Source: Ideonella aquatica
Lineage (GTDB): Bacteria; Pseudomonadota; Gammaproteobacteria; Burkholderiales; Burkholderiaceae_C
Length of the DNA: 64,000 nucleotides
Direction of reading: 5' to 3'
Assembly: GCF_018069755.1 (NCBI RefSeq)
Contig: NZ_JAGQDE010000004.1
Coordinates: 62,001-126,000 of the forward strand
Shown: positions 53,969-64,000 of the stretch, piece after piece
Layout of the letters: every line of letters starts with the position of its first letter
Position numbering within the stretch: position 1 is the stretch's first letter
Notes under the pieces: generated by a model
Told to the model about the DNA's origin: nothing
Database searches by the model: none
The model's input: the letters and a program-made list of their open reading frames with translations, nothing else
Program-made: the position numbers and the translations under genes

Positions 53969-55315
53969 ATGGCGCTTGATCTTTCGCGCTTCCAGGCCCA
54001 GGGCCTCGAGACCTGCTTCCATGGCCGGCACATCAATCCGCAGATCTACGCTGAGCTGAATGGCCGCAACTGGGGTCTGCAGGACTACCTGGCCCGCGGC
54101 GGCTACCAGGCGCTGCGCAAGATTCTGGGCGCCGACGGCAACGAGCCGATGACGCCCGACCAGGTGATCGCCGAGGTCAAGGCCTCCGGCCTGCGTGGCC
54201 GTGGCGGCGCGGGCTTCCCCACCGGCCTGAAGTGGAGCTTCATGCCGCGCGCCTATCCGGGCCAGAAGTACCTGGTGTGCAACTCCGACGAGGGCGAGCC
54301 GGGCACCTGCAAGGACCGCGACATCCTGCGCTACAACCCGCACAGCGTGATCGAGGGCATGGCCATCGCCGCCTACGCGATGGGCATCAGCGTGGGCTAC
54401 AACTACATCCACGGCGAGATCTTCGAGGTCTATGAACGCTTCGAAGCCGCCCTGGAGCAGGCCCGCGCCGGTGGCTACCTGGGGGACAACATCCTGGGCT
54501 CGGCCTTCAGCTTCCAGCTGCACGCCCACCACGGCTTCGGCGCCTACATCTGCGGCGAGGAAACCGCGCTGCTCGAATCGCTGGAAGGCAAGAAGGGCCA
54601 GCCGCGCTTCAAGCCGCCGTTCCCGGCCAGCTTCGGCCTGTACGGCAAGCCCACCACGATCAACAACACCGAGACCTTCGCGGCGGTGCCCTGGATCATC
54701 CGCAACGGCGGCCAGGCCTACCTGGAGTGCGGCAAGCCCAACAACGGCGGCACCAAGATCTTCTCGATGGTGGGTGACGTCGAGCGGCCCGGCAACTACG
54801 AGATCCCGATGGGCACCTCGTTCGCCCAGCTGCTGGAGCTGGCTGGCGGCGTCAAGGGTGGCAAGAAGCTCAAGGCAGTGATCCCCGGCGGCTCGTCGGC
54901 CCCGGTGCTGCCGGCGGCGGTGATGATGGACTGCACGATGGACTATGACTCCATCGCCAAGGCCGGCTCGATGCTGGGCTCGGGCGCGGTCATCGTGATG
55001 GACGAGACGCGCTGCATGGTCAAGAGCCTGCTGCGCCTGTCCTACTTCTACCAGCACGAGTCCTGCGGCCAGTGCACCCCCTGCCGCGAAGGCACCGGCT
55101 GGCTGTGGCGCCTGGTCAACCGCATCGAGCACGGCGAAGGCCGTGCCGACGACCTGGCCCTGCTGGACAACGTGGCCGAAAACATCATGGGCCGCACCAT
55201 CTGCGCGCTGGGCGACGCGGCGGCCATGCCGGTGCGCGGCATGCTCAAGCACTTCCGCGACGAATTCGTCTACCACGTCGAACACAAGACCTGCATGGTC
55301 CCGGTGTCCAACTAA
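53969..55315 (+). CDS. nuoF: NADH-quinone oxidoreductase subunit F
   Basis: A 448-residue subunit that binds NADH, FMN and cluster N3. [17 protein letters not shown] is the FMN/NADH loop, [20 protein letters not shown] the second nucleotide motif, and [12 protein letters not shown] with a later Cys (TICALGD) binds N3. The ATG at 53969 is used; the open frame upstream lies inside nuoE. 14 nt before nuoG. Confidence 0.98.
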   Translation: MALDLSRFQAQGLETCFHGRHINPQIYAELNGRNWGLQDYLARGGYQALRKILGADGNEPMTPDQVIAEVKASGLRGRGGAGFPTGLKWSFMPRAYPGQKYLVCNSDEGEPGTCKDRDILRYNPHSVIEGMAIAAYAMGISVGYNYIHGEIFEVYERFEAALEQARAGGYLGDNILGSAFSFQLHAHHGFGAYICGEETALLESLEGKKGQPRFKPPFPASFGLYGKPTTINNTETFAAVPWIIRNGGQAYLECGKPNNGGTKIFSMVGDVERPGNYEIPMGTSFAQLLELAGGVKGGKKLKAVIPGGSSAPVLPAAVMMDCTMDYDSIAKAGSMLGSGAVIVMDETRCMVKSLLRLSYFYQHESCGQCTPCREGTGWLWRLVNRIEHGEGRADDLALLDNVAENIMGRTICALGDAAAMPVRGMLKHFRDEFVYHVEHKTCMVPVSN

Positions 55316-55329
55316 GCGGGACGCACAAG

Positions 55330-57645
55330 ATGCTTGATATTGAACTCGACGGCAAGAAGGTCCAGGTCACCGAAGGCAGCATGGTCATGCATGCGGCCGA
55401 GGCGGCGGGTACCTACATCCCGCACTTCTGCTACCACAAGAAGCTCTCGATCGCCGCCAGCTGCCGCATGTGCCTGGTGGATGTGGAGAAAGCGCCCAAG
55501 CCGATGCCGGCCTGCGCCACGCCGGTGACGCAGGGCATGATCGTGCGCACCCGCTCCGACAAGGCCGTCAAGGCCCAGAAGTCGGTGATGGAGTTCCTGC
55601 TGATCAACCACCCGCTGGACTGCCCGATCTGCGACCAGGGCGGCGAATGCCAGCTGCAGGACCTGGCCGTGGGCTATGGCGGCACTGCCTCGCGCTACCA
55701 GGAAGAAAAGCGCGTGGTGTTCCACAAGAACGTGGGCCCGCTGATCTCCATGGAGGAGATGAGCCGCTGCATCCACTGCACCCGCTGTGTGCGCTTCGGC
55801 CAGGAGATCGCCGGGGTGATGGAGCTGGGCATGCTCAACCGCGGTGAGCACGCCGAGATCACCACCTTCGTCGGCAACTCGGTCGATTCCGAGCTGTCGG
55901 GCAACATGATTGACGTCTGCCCGGTGGGCGCGCTGACCAGCAAGCCCTTCCGCTACAGCGCCCGCACCTGGGAGCTGTCGCGCCGCAAGAGCGTCAGCCC
56001 GCACGACAGCGTGGGCGCCAACCTCGTGGTCCAGGTCAAGAACGGCCAGGTGATGCGCGTTGTTCCGCTCGAGAACGAGGCCGTCAACGAGTGCTGGATC
56101 AGCGACCGTGACCGCTTCTCCTACGAGGCGTTGAATGGCGAACAGCGCCTGAAGCGTCCGATGATCAAGCAGGACGGGCAGTGGCTGGAGGTTGACTGGA
56201 ACACCGCGCTGCAGTACGTGGTCGATGGCCTCAAGAGCGTGCAAGGCCAGTTCGGTGCCGCCGGCATCGGTGCGATCGGCGCGGCCACCAGCAGCAATGA
56301 AGAGCTGCACCTGCTGGCCAAGCTGGTGCGTGGCCTGGGCTCGGACAACATCGACCATCGCACCCGCCACGCTGACTTCACCGCCGCCAGCGGCGCGCGC
56401 TGGCTGGGCACGTCGATCGCTTCGCTGTCCACGCTGGAGAGGGCTTTCGTGATCGGCTCCTTCCTGCGCAAGGACCATCCGTTGCTGGCCCAGCGCCTGC
56501 GCCAGGCTGTACGCCATGGCGGTCAACTGCTGAGCCTGAACGCCGTACACGGCGACTGGGCCATCCCGGTGGCGGCGCGCATCACCGCCGCCCCGTCGGA
56601 TTGGGTGCAGTCGCTGGCCAACGTGGCCGGCTATGTGGCCTCCGCCAAGGGCGTGGCCGCACCGGCCACCGCGCTGGTCGATGCCGCTGCGGAAGCCGTC
56701 GCTCAGGCGCTGCTGTCGGGCGAGCGCAAGGCCGTGCTGCTGGGCAATGCCGCGGTGCAGCACCCGCAGGCCAGCCAGCTGCTGTCGCTGGCCAACTTCA
56801 TCGCCGCGCAGACTGGCGCCACCGTCGGCGTGCTGGGCGAGGCCGGCAACTCGGTCGGTGCCCAGCTGGTCGGCGCGCAGCCCCAGCAGGGCGGCCTGAA
56901 CGCTGGCCAGATGCTGAGCCGGCCGATGAAGGCGCTGCTGCTGCTGAACACCGAGCCGGCGCTGGACGCCGCTGATGGCGCCGCGGCCACCGCCGCGCTG
57001 AACGCCTCGGGCCTGGTGGTGGCGCTGACCCCGTTCAAGGACGCCCGCGTTGACAACGCCGACGTGCTGCTGCCGATCGCCCCGTTCACCGAGACTGCCG
57101 GCAGCTACGTCAACGCCGAAGGCCGTCTGCAGACCTTCCAGGGCGTGGTGCCGGCGCTGGGCGAGAGCCGCCCGGCCTGGAAGGTGCTGCGCGTGCTGGG
57201 CAGCCTGCTGGGCCTGTCGGGCTTTGCGCAGGAGTCGGTCGAAGAGGTCCGCGCCGAAGCGCTGGGCGACGGCAGTGGCATCGCCGCCCGCCTGTCCAAC
57301 GCCAGCACGGCGGTGGCGCAGCCGGTCGGCCCGCTGGCCGGTCTGCAACGCGTGGCCAATGTGCCGATCTACGCCACCGACGCCATCGTCCGCCGCGCCC
57401 CTGCACTGCAGGCCACCGCCGACGCCAAGGAGGCTGCGCTGGTCGGCCTGCCCAGCGCGCTGTGGGCTCAGCTGGGTCTGCAGGCGGGTGACAAGGTGCG
57501 TGTCAGCCAGGGCAGCGCCAGCGCCGTGCTGGCCGCCATCGAGGACGCCGGCCTGGCTGCCAACACCGTGCGTGTGGCCGCCGGCCACCCGGCCACCGCC
57601 ACCCTGGGCGCGATGTTCGGCGCGATCGCCGTCGAGAAGGCCTGA
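55330..57645 (+). CDS. nuoG: NADH-quinone oxidoreductase subunit G
   Basis: A 771-residue Fe-S subunit. N-terminal [2Fe-2S] N1b has Cys34, Cys45, Cys48 and Cys62. The following His-Cys and 4-Cys motifs ([37 protein letters not shown]) bind N5 and N4. From about residue 215 a molybdopterin-oxidoreductase-like domain without cofactor function follows; its C-terminal third is Ala-rich and less conserved. ATG at 55330 chosen; upstream frame overlaps nuoF. Confidence 0.97.
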   Translation: MLDIELDGKKVQVTEGSMVMHAAEAAGTYIPHFCYHKKLSIAASCRMCLVDVEKAPKPMPACATPVTQGMIVRTRSDKAVKAQKSVMEFLLINHPLDCPICDQGGECQLQDLAVGYGGTASRYQEEKRVVFHKNVGPLISMEEMSRCIHCTRCVRFGQEIAGVMELGMLNRGEHAEITTFVGNSVDSELSGNMIDVCPVGALTSKPFRYSARTWELSRRKSVSPHDSVGANLVVQVKNGQVMRVVPLENEAVNECWISDRDRFSYEALNGEQRLKRPMIKQDGQWLEVDWNTALQYVVDGLKSVQGQFGAAGIGAIGAATSSNEELHLLAKLVRGLGSDNIDHRTRHADFTAASGARWLGTSIASLSTLERAFVIGSFLRKDHPLLAQRLRQAVRHGGQLLSLNAVHGDWAIPVAARITAAPSDWVQSLANVAGYVASAKGVAAPATALVDAAAEAVAQALLSGERKAVLLGNAAVQHPQASQLLSLANFIAAQTGATVGVLGEAGNSVGAQLVGAQPQQGGLNAGQMLSRPMKALLLLNTEPALDAADGAAATAALNASGLVVALTPFKDARVDNADVLLPIAPFTETAGSYVNAEGRLQTFQGVVPALGESRPAWKVLRVLGSLLGLSGFAQESVEEVRAEALGDGSGIAARLSNASTAVAQPVGPLAGLQRVANVPIYATDAIVRRAPALQATADAKEAALVGLPSALWAQLGLQAGDKVRVSQGSASAVLAAIEDAGLAANTVRVAAGHPATATLGAMFGAIAVEKA

Positions 57646-57659
57646 GGACGAGACACACC

Positions 57660-58721
57660 ATGATCGACAACATCTACCAATCGGGTCTCGCCACGCTGGG
57701 CGCCCCGGCCTGGGCCGTGGTCTGGTCGCTGATCAAGATCATCGTCCTGGTCGCGCCGCTGATGGGCTGCGTCGCCTACCTCACGCTGTGGGAGCGCAAG
57801 GCCATCGGCCGCACCCAGGTCCGCCCCGGTCCCAACCGGGTCGGCCCGATGGGTCTGCTCACGCCGATCGCTGACGCGGTCAAGCTGATCTTCAAGGAGA
57901 TCATCCGCCCGACGGCCGCCAACAAGGGTCTGTTCTTCCTGGGCCCGATCATGACCATCATGCCGGCGCTGGCCGCCTGGGCGGTGATCCCGGTCGGCCC
58001 CGAGGCGGTGGTGGCCGATGTCAACGCCGGTCTGCTGTTCCTGATGGCGATCACCTCGATGGAGGTCTACGGCGTGATCATCGCCGGCTGGGCGTCCAAC
58101 TCGAAGTACGCCTTCCTGGGCGCGCTGCGCGCCTCGGCGCAGATGGTGTCCTACGAGATCGCCATGGGCTTTGCGCTGGTCATCGTGCTGATGGTTTCGG
58201 GCAGCCTGAACCTGGGCGATGTGGTGGCCGGCCAGCAGAAGGGCACGTTCGCCTCGATGGGCCTGAACTTCCTGTCCTGGAACTGGCTGCCGCTGCTGCC
58301 GATCTTCTTCGTCTATTTCATCTCCGGCCTGGCCGAGACCAACCGCCACCCCTTCGACGTGGTGGAAGGCGAGTCCGAGATCGTGGCCGGTCACATGATC
58401 GAGTACTCGGGCATGTCCTTCGCGATGTTCTTCCTCGCGGAGTACGCCAACATGATCCTGGTCTCGATGCTGACCGTGCTGTTCTTCCTGGGCGGCTGGG
58501 ACGCGCCGGTGACCTGGCTGGGCTTCATCCCCGGCTGGATCTGGCTGGGCATCAAGGTCTTCCTCGTCGTCACCATGTTCCTGTGGGTGCGCGCCTCGTT
58601 CCCGCGCTACCGCTATGACCAGATCATGCGTCTGGGCTGGAAGATCTTCATCCCCATCACCCTGGTGTGGCTGGTCGTCGTGGGTCTGTGGATCCAGTCG
58701 CCCTTCAACATCTGGAAGTAA
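57660..58721 (+). CDS. nuoH: NADH-quinone oxidoreductase subunit H
   Basis: A 353-residue membrane subunit with eight helices that closes the quinone chamber. [20 protein letters not shown] and [20 protein letters not shown] (the acidic loop E..NR.PFD..E.ESE) are its signatures. [17 protein letters not shown] is near the C-terminus. 14 nt after nuoG. Confidence 0.98.
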   Translation: MIDNIYQSGLATLGAPAWAVVWSLIKIIVLVAPLMGCVAYLTLWERKAIGRTQVRPGPNRVGPMGLLTPIADAVKLIFKEIIRPTAANKGLFFLGPIMTIMPALAAWAVIPVGPEAVVADVNAGLLFLMAITSMEVYGVIIAGWASNSKYAFLGALRASAQMVSYEIAMGFALVIVLMVSGSLNLGDVVAGQQKGTFASMGLNFLSWNWLPLLPIFFVYFISGLAETNRHPFDVVEGESEIVAGHMIEYSGMSFAMFFLAEYANMILVSMLTVLFFLGGWDAPVTWLGFIPGWIWLGIKVFLVVTMFLWVRASFPRYRYDQIMRLGWKIFIPITLVWLVVVGLWIQSPFNIWK

Positions 58722-58736
58722 GGGGAGGGCCAACAC

Positions 58737-59234
58737 ATGAGCACCAACAACTCCCTCAAGGGCTTCCTCGGCTCGTTCCTGCTGACCGAGCTTTGGAAGG
58801 GCCTGGCGCTAACCGGTCGCCACTTCTTCTCGCGCACGATCACCGTGCAGTTCCCCGAGGAAAAGACACCGCTGTCGCCGCGCTTCCGCGGCCTGCATGC
58901 ACTGCGTCGCTACGAGAACGGCGAAGAACGCTGCATCGCCTGCAAGCTGTGCGAAGCGGTCTGCCCGGCGATGGCCATCACCATCGAGGCCGGCGAGCGC
59001 GCCGACGGCACCCGCCGTACCACGCGCTATGACATCGACCTGACCAAATGCATCTTCTGCGGCTTCTGCGAAGAGTCCTGCCCGGTCGACTCGATCGTCG
59101 AGACCCACATCTTCGAATACCACGGTGAGAAGCGGGGCGACCTGTACTTCACCAAGGACATGCTGCTGGCCGTGGGCGACCGCTACGAGAAGCAGATCGC
59201 CGCCAACAAGGAGGCCGACGCCAAGTACCGCTGA
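58737..59234 (+). CDS. nuoI: NADH-quinone oxidoreductase subunit I
   Basis: A 165-residue 8Fe ferredoxin-type subunit with clusters N6a and N6b: [16 protein letters not shown] and [19 protein letters not shown]. An N-terminal helix ([20 protein letters not shown]) lies along the membrane. It passes electrons from NuoG to NuoB. AGGGGAGGG before the ATG. Confidence 0.98.
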   Translation: MSTNNSLKGFLGSFLLTELWKGLALTGRHFFSRTITVQFPEEKTPLSPRFRGLHALRRYENGEERCIACKLCEAVCPAMAITIEAGERADGTRRTTRYDIDLTKCIFCGFCEESCPVDSIVETHIFEYHGEKRGDLYFTKDMLLAVGDRYEKQIAANKEADAKYR

Positions 59235-59259
59235 TGCGGTCACCCACGCGCTGACAAGA

Positions 59260-59898
59260 ATGAACGCAACGTCTGCCCTGTTCTACCTGTTTTCCGCGGT
59301 GCTGCTGGTGTCGGCCTTTCTGGTCATCACCTCGCGCAGCACGGTCCACGCGGCGCTCTACCTGGTGCTCACCTTCTTCAATGCCGCCTGCATCTGGATG
59401 CTGCTGAAGGCCGAGTTCCTCTCGATCACGCTGGTGCTGGTGTATGTCGGCGCCGTGATGGTGCTGTTCCTGTTCGTCGTGATGATGCTCGACATCAACA
59501 CCGACAGCCTGCGCGCCGGCTTCTGGTCGCACTTCCCGCTGGCGGCCCTGGTGGGCGTGCTGATCGCGATCGAAGTGGCACTGGTCATGAAGGCCGGCTT
59601 CAACCTGCCCGAAGCCAAGCCCATGGCGCCCGAGGTGCTGGCCATGGGCAACACCAAGGCCCTGGGCGTGGTGCTCTATACCGAGTACCTCTACCCGCTG
59701 CAGGTGGCCGCGGTGCTGCTGCTGGTGGGCATGATCGCCGCCATCGCGCTGACGCTGCGCAAGCGCAAGGACGCCAAGGGTCAGGACCCGAGCCAGCAGG
59801 TGCGCGTGCGCCCGGCCGACCGGGTCCGCCTGGTCAAGCTCGCGCCGACGATCGAGGCGCCCTCGGTGCCCAAGACCCCGGAAGGAGGCCAGGCATGA
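59260..59898 (+). CDS. nuoJ: NADH-quinone oxidoreductase subunit J
   Basis: A 212-residue membrane subunit with five helices. [20 protein letters not shown] followed by FVVMML is the diagnostic third helix with its pi-bulge region. The C-terminus after the last helix is a charged extension of about 45 residues ([20 protein letters not shown] onward). ATG at 59260 chosen as family-like; overlaps nuoK by 4 nt. Confidence 0.97.
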   Translation: MNATSALFYLFSAVLLVSAFLVITSRSTVHAALYLVLTFFNAACIWMLLKAEFLSITLVLVYVGAVMVLFLFVVMMLDINTDSLRAGFWSHFPLAALVGVLIAIEVALVMKAGFNLPEAKPMAPEVLAMGNTKALGVVLYTEYLYPLQVAAVLLLVGMIAAIALTLRKRKDAKGQDPSQQVRVRPADRVRLVKLAPTIEAPSVPKTPEGGQA

Positions 59899-60209
59899 GC
59901 GCCGGCATCACCCTGTACCACTACCTGACGCTGGGCGGCTGCCTGTTCGCGCTGTCGGTGGTGGGCATCTTCATGAACCGCCGCAACCTGATCGTGCTGC
60001 TGATGGCGATCGAGCTGATGCTGCTGGCGGTGAACATGAACTTCGTGGCCTTCTCCCACTTCCTGGGTGACATGCATGGCCAGGTCTTCGTGTTCTTCAT
60101 TCTCACCGTCGCGGCGGCCGAGTCGGCGATCGGCCTGGCCATCCTGGTCGTGCTGTTCCGCAACCGGGCCACGATTGCCGTCGACGAGCTCGACACTCTG
60201 AAGGGCTGA
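59895..60209 (+). CDS. nuoK: NADH-quinone oxidoreductase subunit K
   Basis: A 104-residue subunit with three helices, MrpC-like. [20 protein letters not shown] contains the conserved buried Glu of the proton path, and the last helix has [18 protein letters not shown] with the second Glu. Overlaps nuoJ (ATGA). Confidence 0.98.
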   Translation: MSAGITLYHYLTLGGCLFALSVVGIFMNRRNLIVLLMAIELMLLAVNMNFVAFSHFLGDMHGQVFVFFILTVAAAESAIGLAILVVLFRNRATIAVDELDTLKG

Positions 60210-60233
60210 CCGCCAAGAGGAGCCCCGAAGACC

Positions 60234-62255
60234 ATGTCTGCACAACTGTCCCAGAACCTGCTGCTCACGGTGCCGCTGGCGCCGCTGGTGGGCTCCATCG
60301 TCGCCGGCCTGGCCGGCAAGGTGGTCGGCCGCCGTGGCGCGCACCTGATCACCATCCTCGGCGTTCTCGTCGCCTTCATCTGCTCGGCCATGGTGCTGCA
60401 GTCGGTGGCGGTCGATGGTGCCCGCTTCAATGCCACCCTCTACGAGTGGATGTCGGTGGGCCCGCTGAAGATGGAGGTCGGCTTCCTCGTCGATGGCCTG
60501 ACCGCGATGATGATGTGCGTGGTGACCTTCGTGTCGCTGATGGTGCACATCTACACCATCGGCTACATGGAAGAGGACCCGGGCTACCAGCGCTTCTTCT
60601 CGTACATCTCGCTGTTCACCTTCTCGATGCTCATGCTGGTCATGAGCAACAACTTCCTGCAGCTGTTCTTCGGCTGGGAAGCGGTGGGCCTGGTGTCGTA
60701 CCTGCTGATCGGCTTCTGGTTCAAGAAGCCCACCGCCATCTTTGCCAACATGAAGGCCTTCCTGGTCAACCGGGTCGGTGACTTCGGCTTCATCCTGGGC
60801 ATCGGCCTGCTGCTGGCCTACACCGGCTCGCTGAACTATGCCGAGGTCTTTGCCAAGTCGGGCGAGCTGGCCGGCAAGACCTTCCCCGGCACCGACTGGC
60901 CGCTGCTGGCCGTGGCCTGCATCTGCCTGTTCATCGGTGCGATGGGCAAGTCGGCGCAGTTCCCGCTGCATGTGTGGCTGCCTGACTCGATGGAAGGCCC
61001 GACGCCGATCTCCGCGCTGATCCACGCGGCCACCATGGTGACGGCCGGCATCTTCATGGTGACCCGCATGTCGCCGCTGTTCGAGCTGTCGGACATCGCG
61101 CTGAATGTGGTGCTGGTGATCGGCGCGATCACCGCGCTGTTCATGGGCTTCCTGGGCATCATCCAGAACGACATCAAGCGCGTCGTGGCCTACTCCACGC
61201 TGTCGCAGCTGGGCTACATGACGGTGGCGCTGGGCGTGTCGGCCTACAACGTGGCGGTCTTCCACCTGATGACGCACGCCTTCTTCAAGGCGCTGCTGTT
61301 CCTGGCGGCCGGCTCGGTGATCATCGGCATGCACCATGACCAGGACATCCGCAACATGGGCGGCCTGCGCAAGTACATGCCCATCACCTGGATCACCTCG
61401 CTGCTGGGCTCGCTGGCGCTGATCGGCACGCCGTTCTTCGCCGGCTTCTACTCGAAGGACTCGATCATCGAGGCGGTGCACGCCAGCCATCTGCCGGGCG
61501 CCGGCTTCGCCTACATGGCGGTGGTCGCGGGCGTCTTCGTCACGGCGTTCTATTCGTTCCGGATGTACTTCCTGGTCTTCCACGGCAAGGAGCACTTCCA
61601 CCACAAGCCCTTCCCGGGCGAGCATGATCACCATGACGACCACGGTGAGCACCATGAGCCGCACGAGTCGCCCTGGGTGGTCACCGCGCCGCTGCTGTTG
61701 CTGGCCATTCCCTCGGTGGTGATCGGCTTCCTGACGATCCAGCCGATGCTGTATGGCGACTTCCTGAAGGATGCGATCTTCGTCAACCACGAAGCGCACC
61801 ACGCCATGACCGAACTGGCCCACGAGTTCCACGGCGCCACCGCGATGGCCCTGCACGCCTTCGGCACGCTGCCGTTCTGGCTGGCGCTGGGTGGCGTGGT
61901 CACGGCCTACGTCTTCTACATGGTCGCCCCGGGCATCCCGGCGGCCATCGCCAAGGCGCTGAAGCCGGTGATCACCGTGCTTGAGAACAAGTACTACATG
62001 GACTGGATCAACGAGAACATCCTGGCCCGTGCGGCCCGCGGCCTGGGCATCGGGCTGTGGAAGGGGGGCGACCAGACCCTGATCGATGGGGCGGTGGTCA
62101 ACGGCTCGGCCAACGCGGTGGGCGCCTTCGCGCGCGTCACCCGCCTGGTCCAGACGGGCTATCTGTCGTGGTATGCGCTGGTGATGGCGCTGGGCGTGTT
62201 CGGTCTGATGACCTGGCAACTGTGGCCCTACTTCCCCGGCCTCACCGGCCGTTGA
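60234..62255 (+). CDS. nuoL: NADH-quinone oxidoreductase subunit L
   Basis: A 673-residue antiporter-like proton-pumping subunit. FGWEAVGLVSYLLIGFWFKK holds the key Glu, MGKSAQFPLHVWLPDSMEGP the central Lys region and broken helix 7, and SALIHAATMVTAGIFMVTR the next. A long lateral C-terminal helix spans about 560-640. A cytoplasmic or periplasmic loop at about 451-478 is very rich in His (HDHHDDHGEHHEPHE). 24 nt after nuoK, 21 nt before nuoM. Confidence 0.98.
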   Translation: MSAQLSQNLLLTVPLAPLVGSIVAGLAGKVVGRRGAHLITILGVLVAFICSAMVLQSVAVDGARFNATLYEWMSVGPLKMEVGFLVDGLTAMMMCVVTFVSLMVHIYTIGYMEEDPGYQRFFSYISLFTFSMLMLVMSNNFLQLFFGWEAVGLVSYLLIGFWFKKPTAIFANMKAFLVNRVGDFGFILGIGLLLAYTGSLNYAEVFAKSGELAGKTFPGTDWPLLAVACICLFIGAMGKSAQFPLHVWLPDSMEGPTPISALIHAATMVTAGIFMVTRMSPLFELSDIALNVVLVIGAITALFMGFLGIIQNDIKRVVAYSTLSQLGYMTVALGVSAYNVAVFHLMTHAFFKALLFLAAGSVIIGMHHDQDIRNMGGLRKYMPITWITSLLGSLALIGTPFFAGFYSKDSIIEAVHASHLPGAGFAYMAVVAGVFVTAFYSFRMYFLVFHGKEHFHHKPFPGEHDHHDDHGEHHEPHESPWVVTAPLLLLAIPSVVIGFLTIQPMLYGDFLKDAIFVNHEAHHAMTELAHEFHGATAMALHAFGTLPFWLALGGVVTAYVFYMVAPGIPAAIAKALKPVITVLENKYYMDWINENILARAARGLGIGLWKGGDQTLIDGAVVNGSANAVGAFARVTRLVQTGYLSWYALVMALGVFGLMTWQLWPYFPGLTGR

Positions 62256-62276
62256 CAAGAGGGCGGAGAACTACAA

Positions 62277-63752
62277 ATGGGTCTGTTGAGCGTTGCCATC
62301 TGGCTGCCGATCGCCTTCGGCGTCCTGCTGCTGGCACTGGGCCGTGACGAGAACGCGGGCACTGCCCGCTGGATCGCGCTGGCCGGTGCCGTCCTGAGCT
62401 TTGTTGTCACGATTCCGCTGGTCACCGGCTTTGACCTCGGCACTGCAGCGCTGCAGTTCGAGGAGAACCTGGCCTGGATCGAGCGCTTCAATGTGCGCTA
62501 CCACCTGGGTGTCGACGGCATCTCGGTGTGGTTCGTGCTGCTGACCGCCTTCATCACGATCATCGTCGTGATGGCGGCCTGGGAGGTGATCACCGAGCGT
62601 GCCCACCAGTACCTGGGCGCCTTCCTGATCCTGTCGGGCCTGATGGTGGGCGTGTTCTCGGCGGTGGACGGCCTGCTGTTCTACGTCTTCTTCGAGGCCA
62701 CGCTGATCCCGATGTACATCATCATCGGCGTCTGGGGCGGTCCGCGGCGGGTCTACGCGGCCTTCAAGTTCTTCCTCTACACGCTGCTCGGTTCGCTGCT
62801 GATGCTGATCGCGCTGATCTACCTGTACGCCAAGTCGGGTGGCAGCTTCGAGATCCTCGAGTGGCACAAGCTGCCGCTGCCGCTGAACGCCCAGGCGCTG
62901 CTGTTCTTTGCCTTCTTCGCGGCCTTCTCGGTGAAGGTGCCGATGTGGCCGGTGCACACCTGGCTGCCCGACGCCCACGTCGAGGCGCCCACCGGCGGCT
63001 CGGTGGTGTTGGCGGCGATCATGCTGAAGCTGGGCGCCTACGGCTTCCTGCGTTTCTCCATGCCGATCGCCCCCGATGCCTCGCGCGAGTACGCCTGGTT
63101 CATCATCGCGCTGTCGCTGATCGCGGTGATCTACATCGGCCTGGTGGCGATGGTGCAGACCGACATGAAGAAGCTGGTCGCCTATTCGTCGATCGCCCAC
63201 ATGGGTTTCGTGACGCTGGGCTTCTTCATCTTCAATGAACTGGGCATCTCCGGCGGCCTGGTGCAGATGATCTCGCACGGCTTCGTCTCCGGTGCGATGT
63301 TCCTGTCGATCGGGGTGCTCTACGACCGTGTGCACTCGCGTGACATTGCGGCCTATGGCGGCGTGGTCAACACCATGCCCAAGTTTGCCGCCTTCGCGCT
63401 GCTGTTCTCGATGGCCAACTGCGGCCTGCCGGGTACCGCGGGCTTTGTCGGCGAGTGGATGGTGATCCTGGGTGCCGTCCAGTACAACTTCTGGATCGGC
63501 GCGCTGGCCGCCACCGCGCTGATCTTCGGCGCCGCCTACACGCTGTGGATGTACAAGCGGGTCTACTTCGGTGACATCGCCAACGACCATGTGCGCGAAC
63601 TCACCGACATCAACGCCCGCGAGTTCTCGATGATGGCGCTGCTGGCCGCCGCCGTGCTGGCCATGGGCCTGTATCCGAAGCCCTTCACCGATGTGATGCA
63701 CACCTCGGTGGACGCGCTGATCAAGCACGTCGCCCAGTCCAAGCTGCAGTGA
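62277..63752 (+). CDS. nuoM: NADH-quinone oxidoreductase subunit M
   Basis: A 491-residue antiporter-like subunit with about 14 helices. FYVFFEATLIPMYIIIGVWG has the conserved Glu; FSVKVPMWPVHTWLPDAHVE has the Lys and the broken helix 7; LVAYSSIAHMGFVTLGFF is helix 9-10. GGCGG/AGAAC precedes the ATG. 16 nt before nuoN. Confidence 0.98.
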   Translation: MGLLSVAIWLPIAFGVLLLALGRDENAGTARWIALAGAVLSFVVTIPLVTGFDLGTAALQFEENLAWIERFNVRYHLGVDGISVWFVLLTAFITIIVVMAAWEVITERAHQYLGAFLILSGLMVGVFSAVDGLLFYVFFEATLIPMYIIIGVWGGPRRVYAAFKFFLYTLLGSLLMLIALIYLYAKSGGSFEILEWHKLPLPLNAQALLFFAFFAAFSVKVPMWPVHTWLPDAHVEAPTGGSVVLAAIMLKLGAYGFLRFSMPIAPDASREYAWFIIALSLIAVIYIGLVAMVQTDMKKLVAYSSIAHMGFVTLGFFIFNELGISGGLVQMISHGFVSGAMFLSIGVLYDRVHSRDIAAYGGVVNTMPKFAAFALLFSMANCGLPGTAGFVGEWMVILGAVQYNFWIGALAATALIFGAAYTLWMYKRVYFGDIANDHVRELTDINAREFSMMALLAAAVLAMGLYPKPFTDVMHTSVDALIKHVAQSKLQ

Positions 63753-63768
63753 CGACGAGGCCCACACC

Positions 63769-64000
63769 ATGAATCCTATGAACTGGCTTGTTGTCTCTCC
63801 CGAGATCGTGCTGCTGGTCGCCGCCTGCGCGATCGCGCTGATCGACCTCTACGTCACCGACCCGAAGCGCGGCCTCACCTTCTGGCTCACCCAGCTGACG
63901 CTGGCTGTGGTCGCCCTGATGCACGCCAGCGCGATGCAGGCCGGCCTGGGCGCCAGCGGCGCCGCGGCCTCGGTCTACGGCATGCAGGGTCTGGTGGTGT
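63769..64000 (+). CDS. nuoN: NADH-quinone oxidoreductase subunit N, N-terminal fragment
   Basis: The right edge cuts this gene after about 77 codons. The visible part begins MNPMNWLVVSPEIVLLVAAC, a first hydrophobic helix typical of NuoN. AIALIDLYVTDPKRGLTFWL follows, then a second helix. Position directly after nuoM confirms it as the last antiporter-like subunit. Confidence 0.93.
   Translation, partial: MNPMNWLVVSPEIVLLVAACAIALIDLYVTDPKRGLTFWLTQLTLAVVALMHASAMQAGLGASGAAASVYGMQGLVV

Overview
This is 64 kb of GC-rich bacterial chromosome with almost no non-coding space. Gene content and order point to a betaproteobacterium of the order Burkholderiales, probably in the Leptothrix/Rubrivivax/Ideonella neighbourhood. 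The evidence is the order uvrB, low-molecular-weight phosphatase, iscRSUA-hscBA-fdx; the order rpsO-pnp-quinone oxidoreductase-tpiA-secG-tRNA-Leu-nuoA..N; and an intracellular PHA depolymerase. The placement is inference from synteny and protein families; no 16S rRNA gene is present. I see no insertion sequence, prophage, CRISPR array, integrase or attachment site. The window reads as core genome with a few lineage-specific operons.

Positions 1-12.3 kb hold mixed housekeeping and accessory genes: the start of a SulP permease, a nitronate monooxygenase-like enzyme, slyX, a membrane hybrid histidine kinase, an RlhA-like rRNA hydroxylase, thrH, an orphan molybdopterin oxidoreductase, a PaaI-type thioesterase, a DUF1624 membrane protein, and a three-gene membrane operon (EcsC-like, DUF2167, site-2 protease). 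After rlmB, 13.2-20.1 kb is a compact four-gene signalling operon with junctions of 4 nt: HD-GYP response regulator, soluble PAS histidine kinase, PAS-GGDEF-EAL-REC-PAS protein, HDOD protein. It combines one kinase with two different cyclic-di-GMP phosphodiesterase outputs and is the best candidate here for an undescribed system.

Positions 20.2-29.2 kb contain upp with a small EF-hand-loop lipoprotein, and then a long minus-strand run: phaZ, rsxB, a DMT exporter, nth, two small paralogous unknowns, a hydroxyacid dehydrogenase, an MFS exporter and a split chromate transporter. A soluble chemotaxis receptor (29.5-31.0 kb) and an aminotransferase converge on a bidirectional terminator.

Positions 32.5-40.7 kb hold uvrB, a low-molecular-weight phosphatase and the complete isc iron-sulfur operon behind an IscR-type operator. 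The operon has two GC-rich hairpins that could adjust the ratio of its parts. It makes the clusters needed by Nth, RsxB and above all complex I at the right end. From 41 to 50 kb come tsaD, a small heat-shock protein with a sigma-32-like promoter, an ABC solute-binding protein, a secreted zinc metalloprotease, rpsO-pnp with a strong leader hairpin, a quinone oxidoreductase, tpiA, secG and tRNA-Leu(GAG). From 50.7 kb to the right edge runs nuoA-N (complex I); nuoN is cut by the window.

Long open frames antisense to real genes are common because of the GC-rich third codon position and were not annotated. The only gene-free stretch over 300 nt is 29182-29543.
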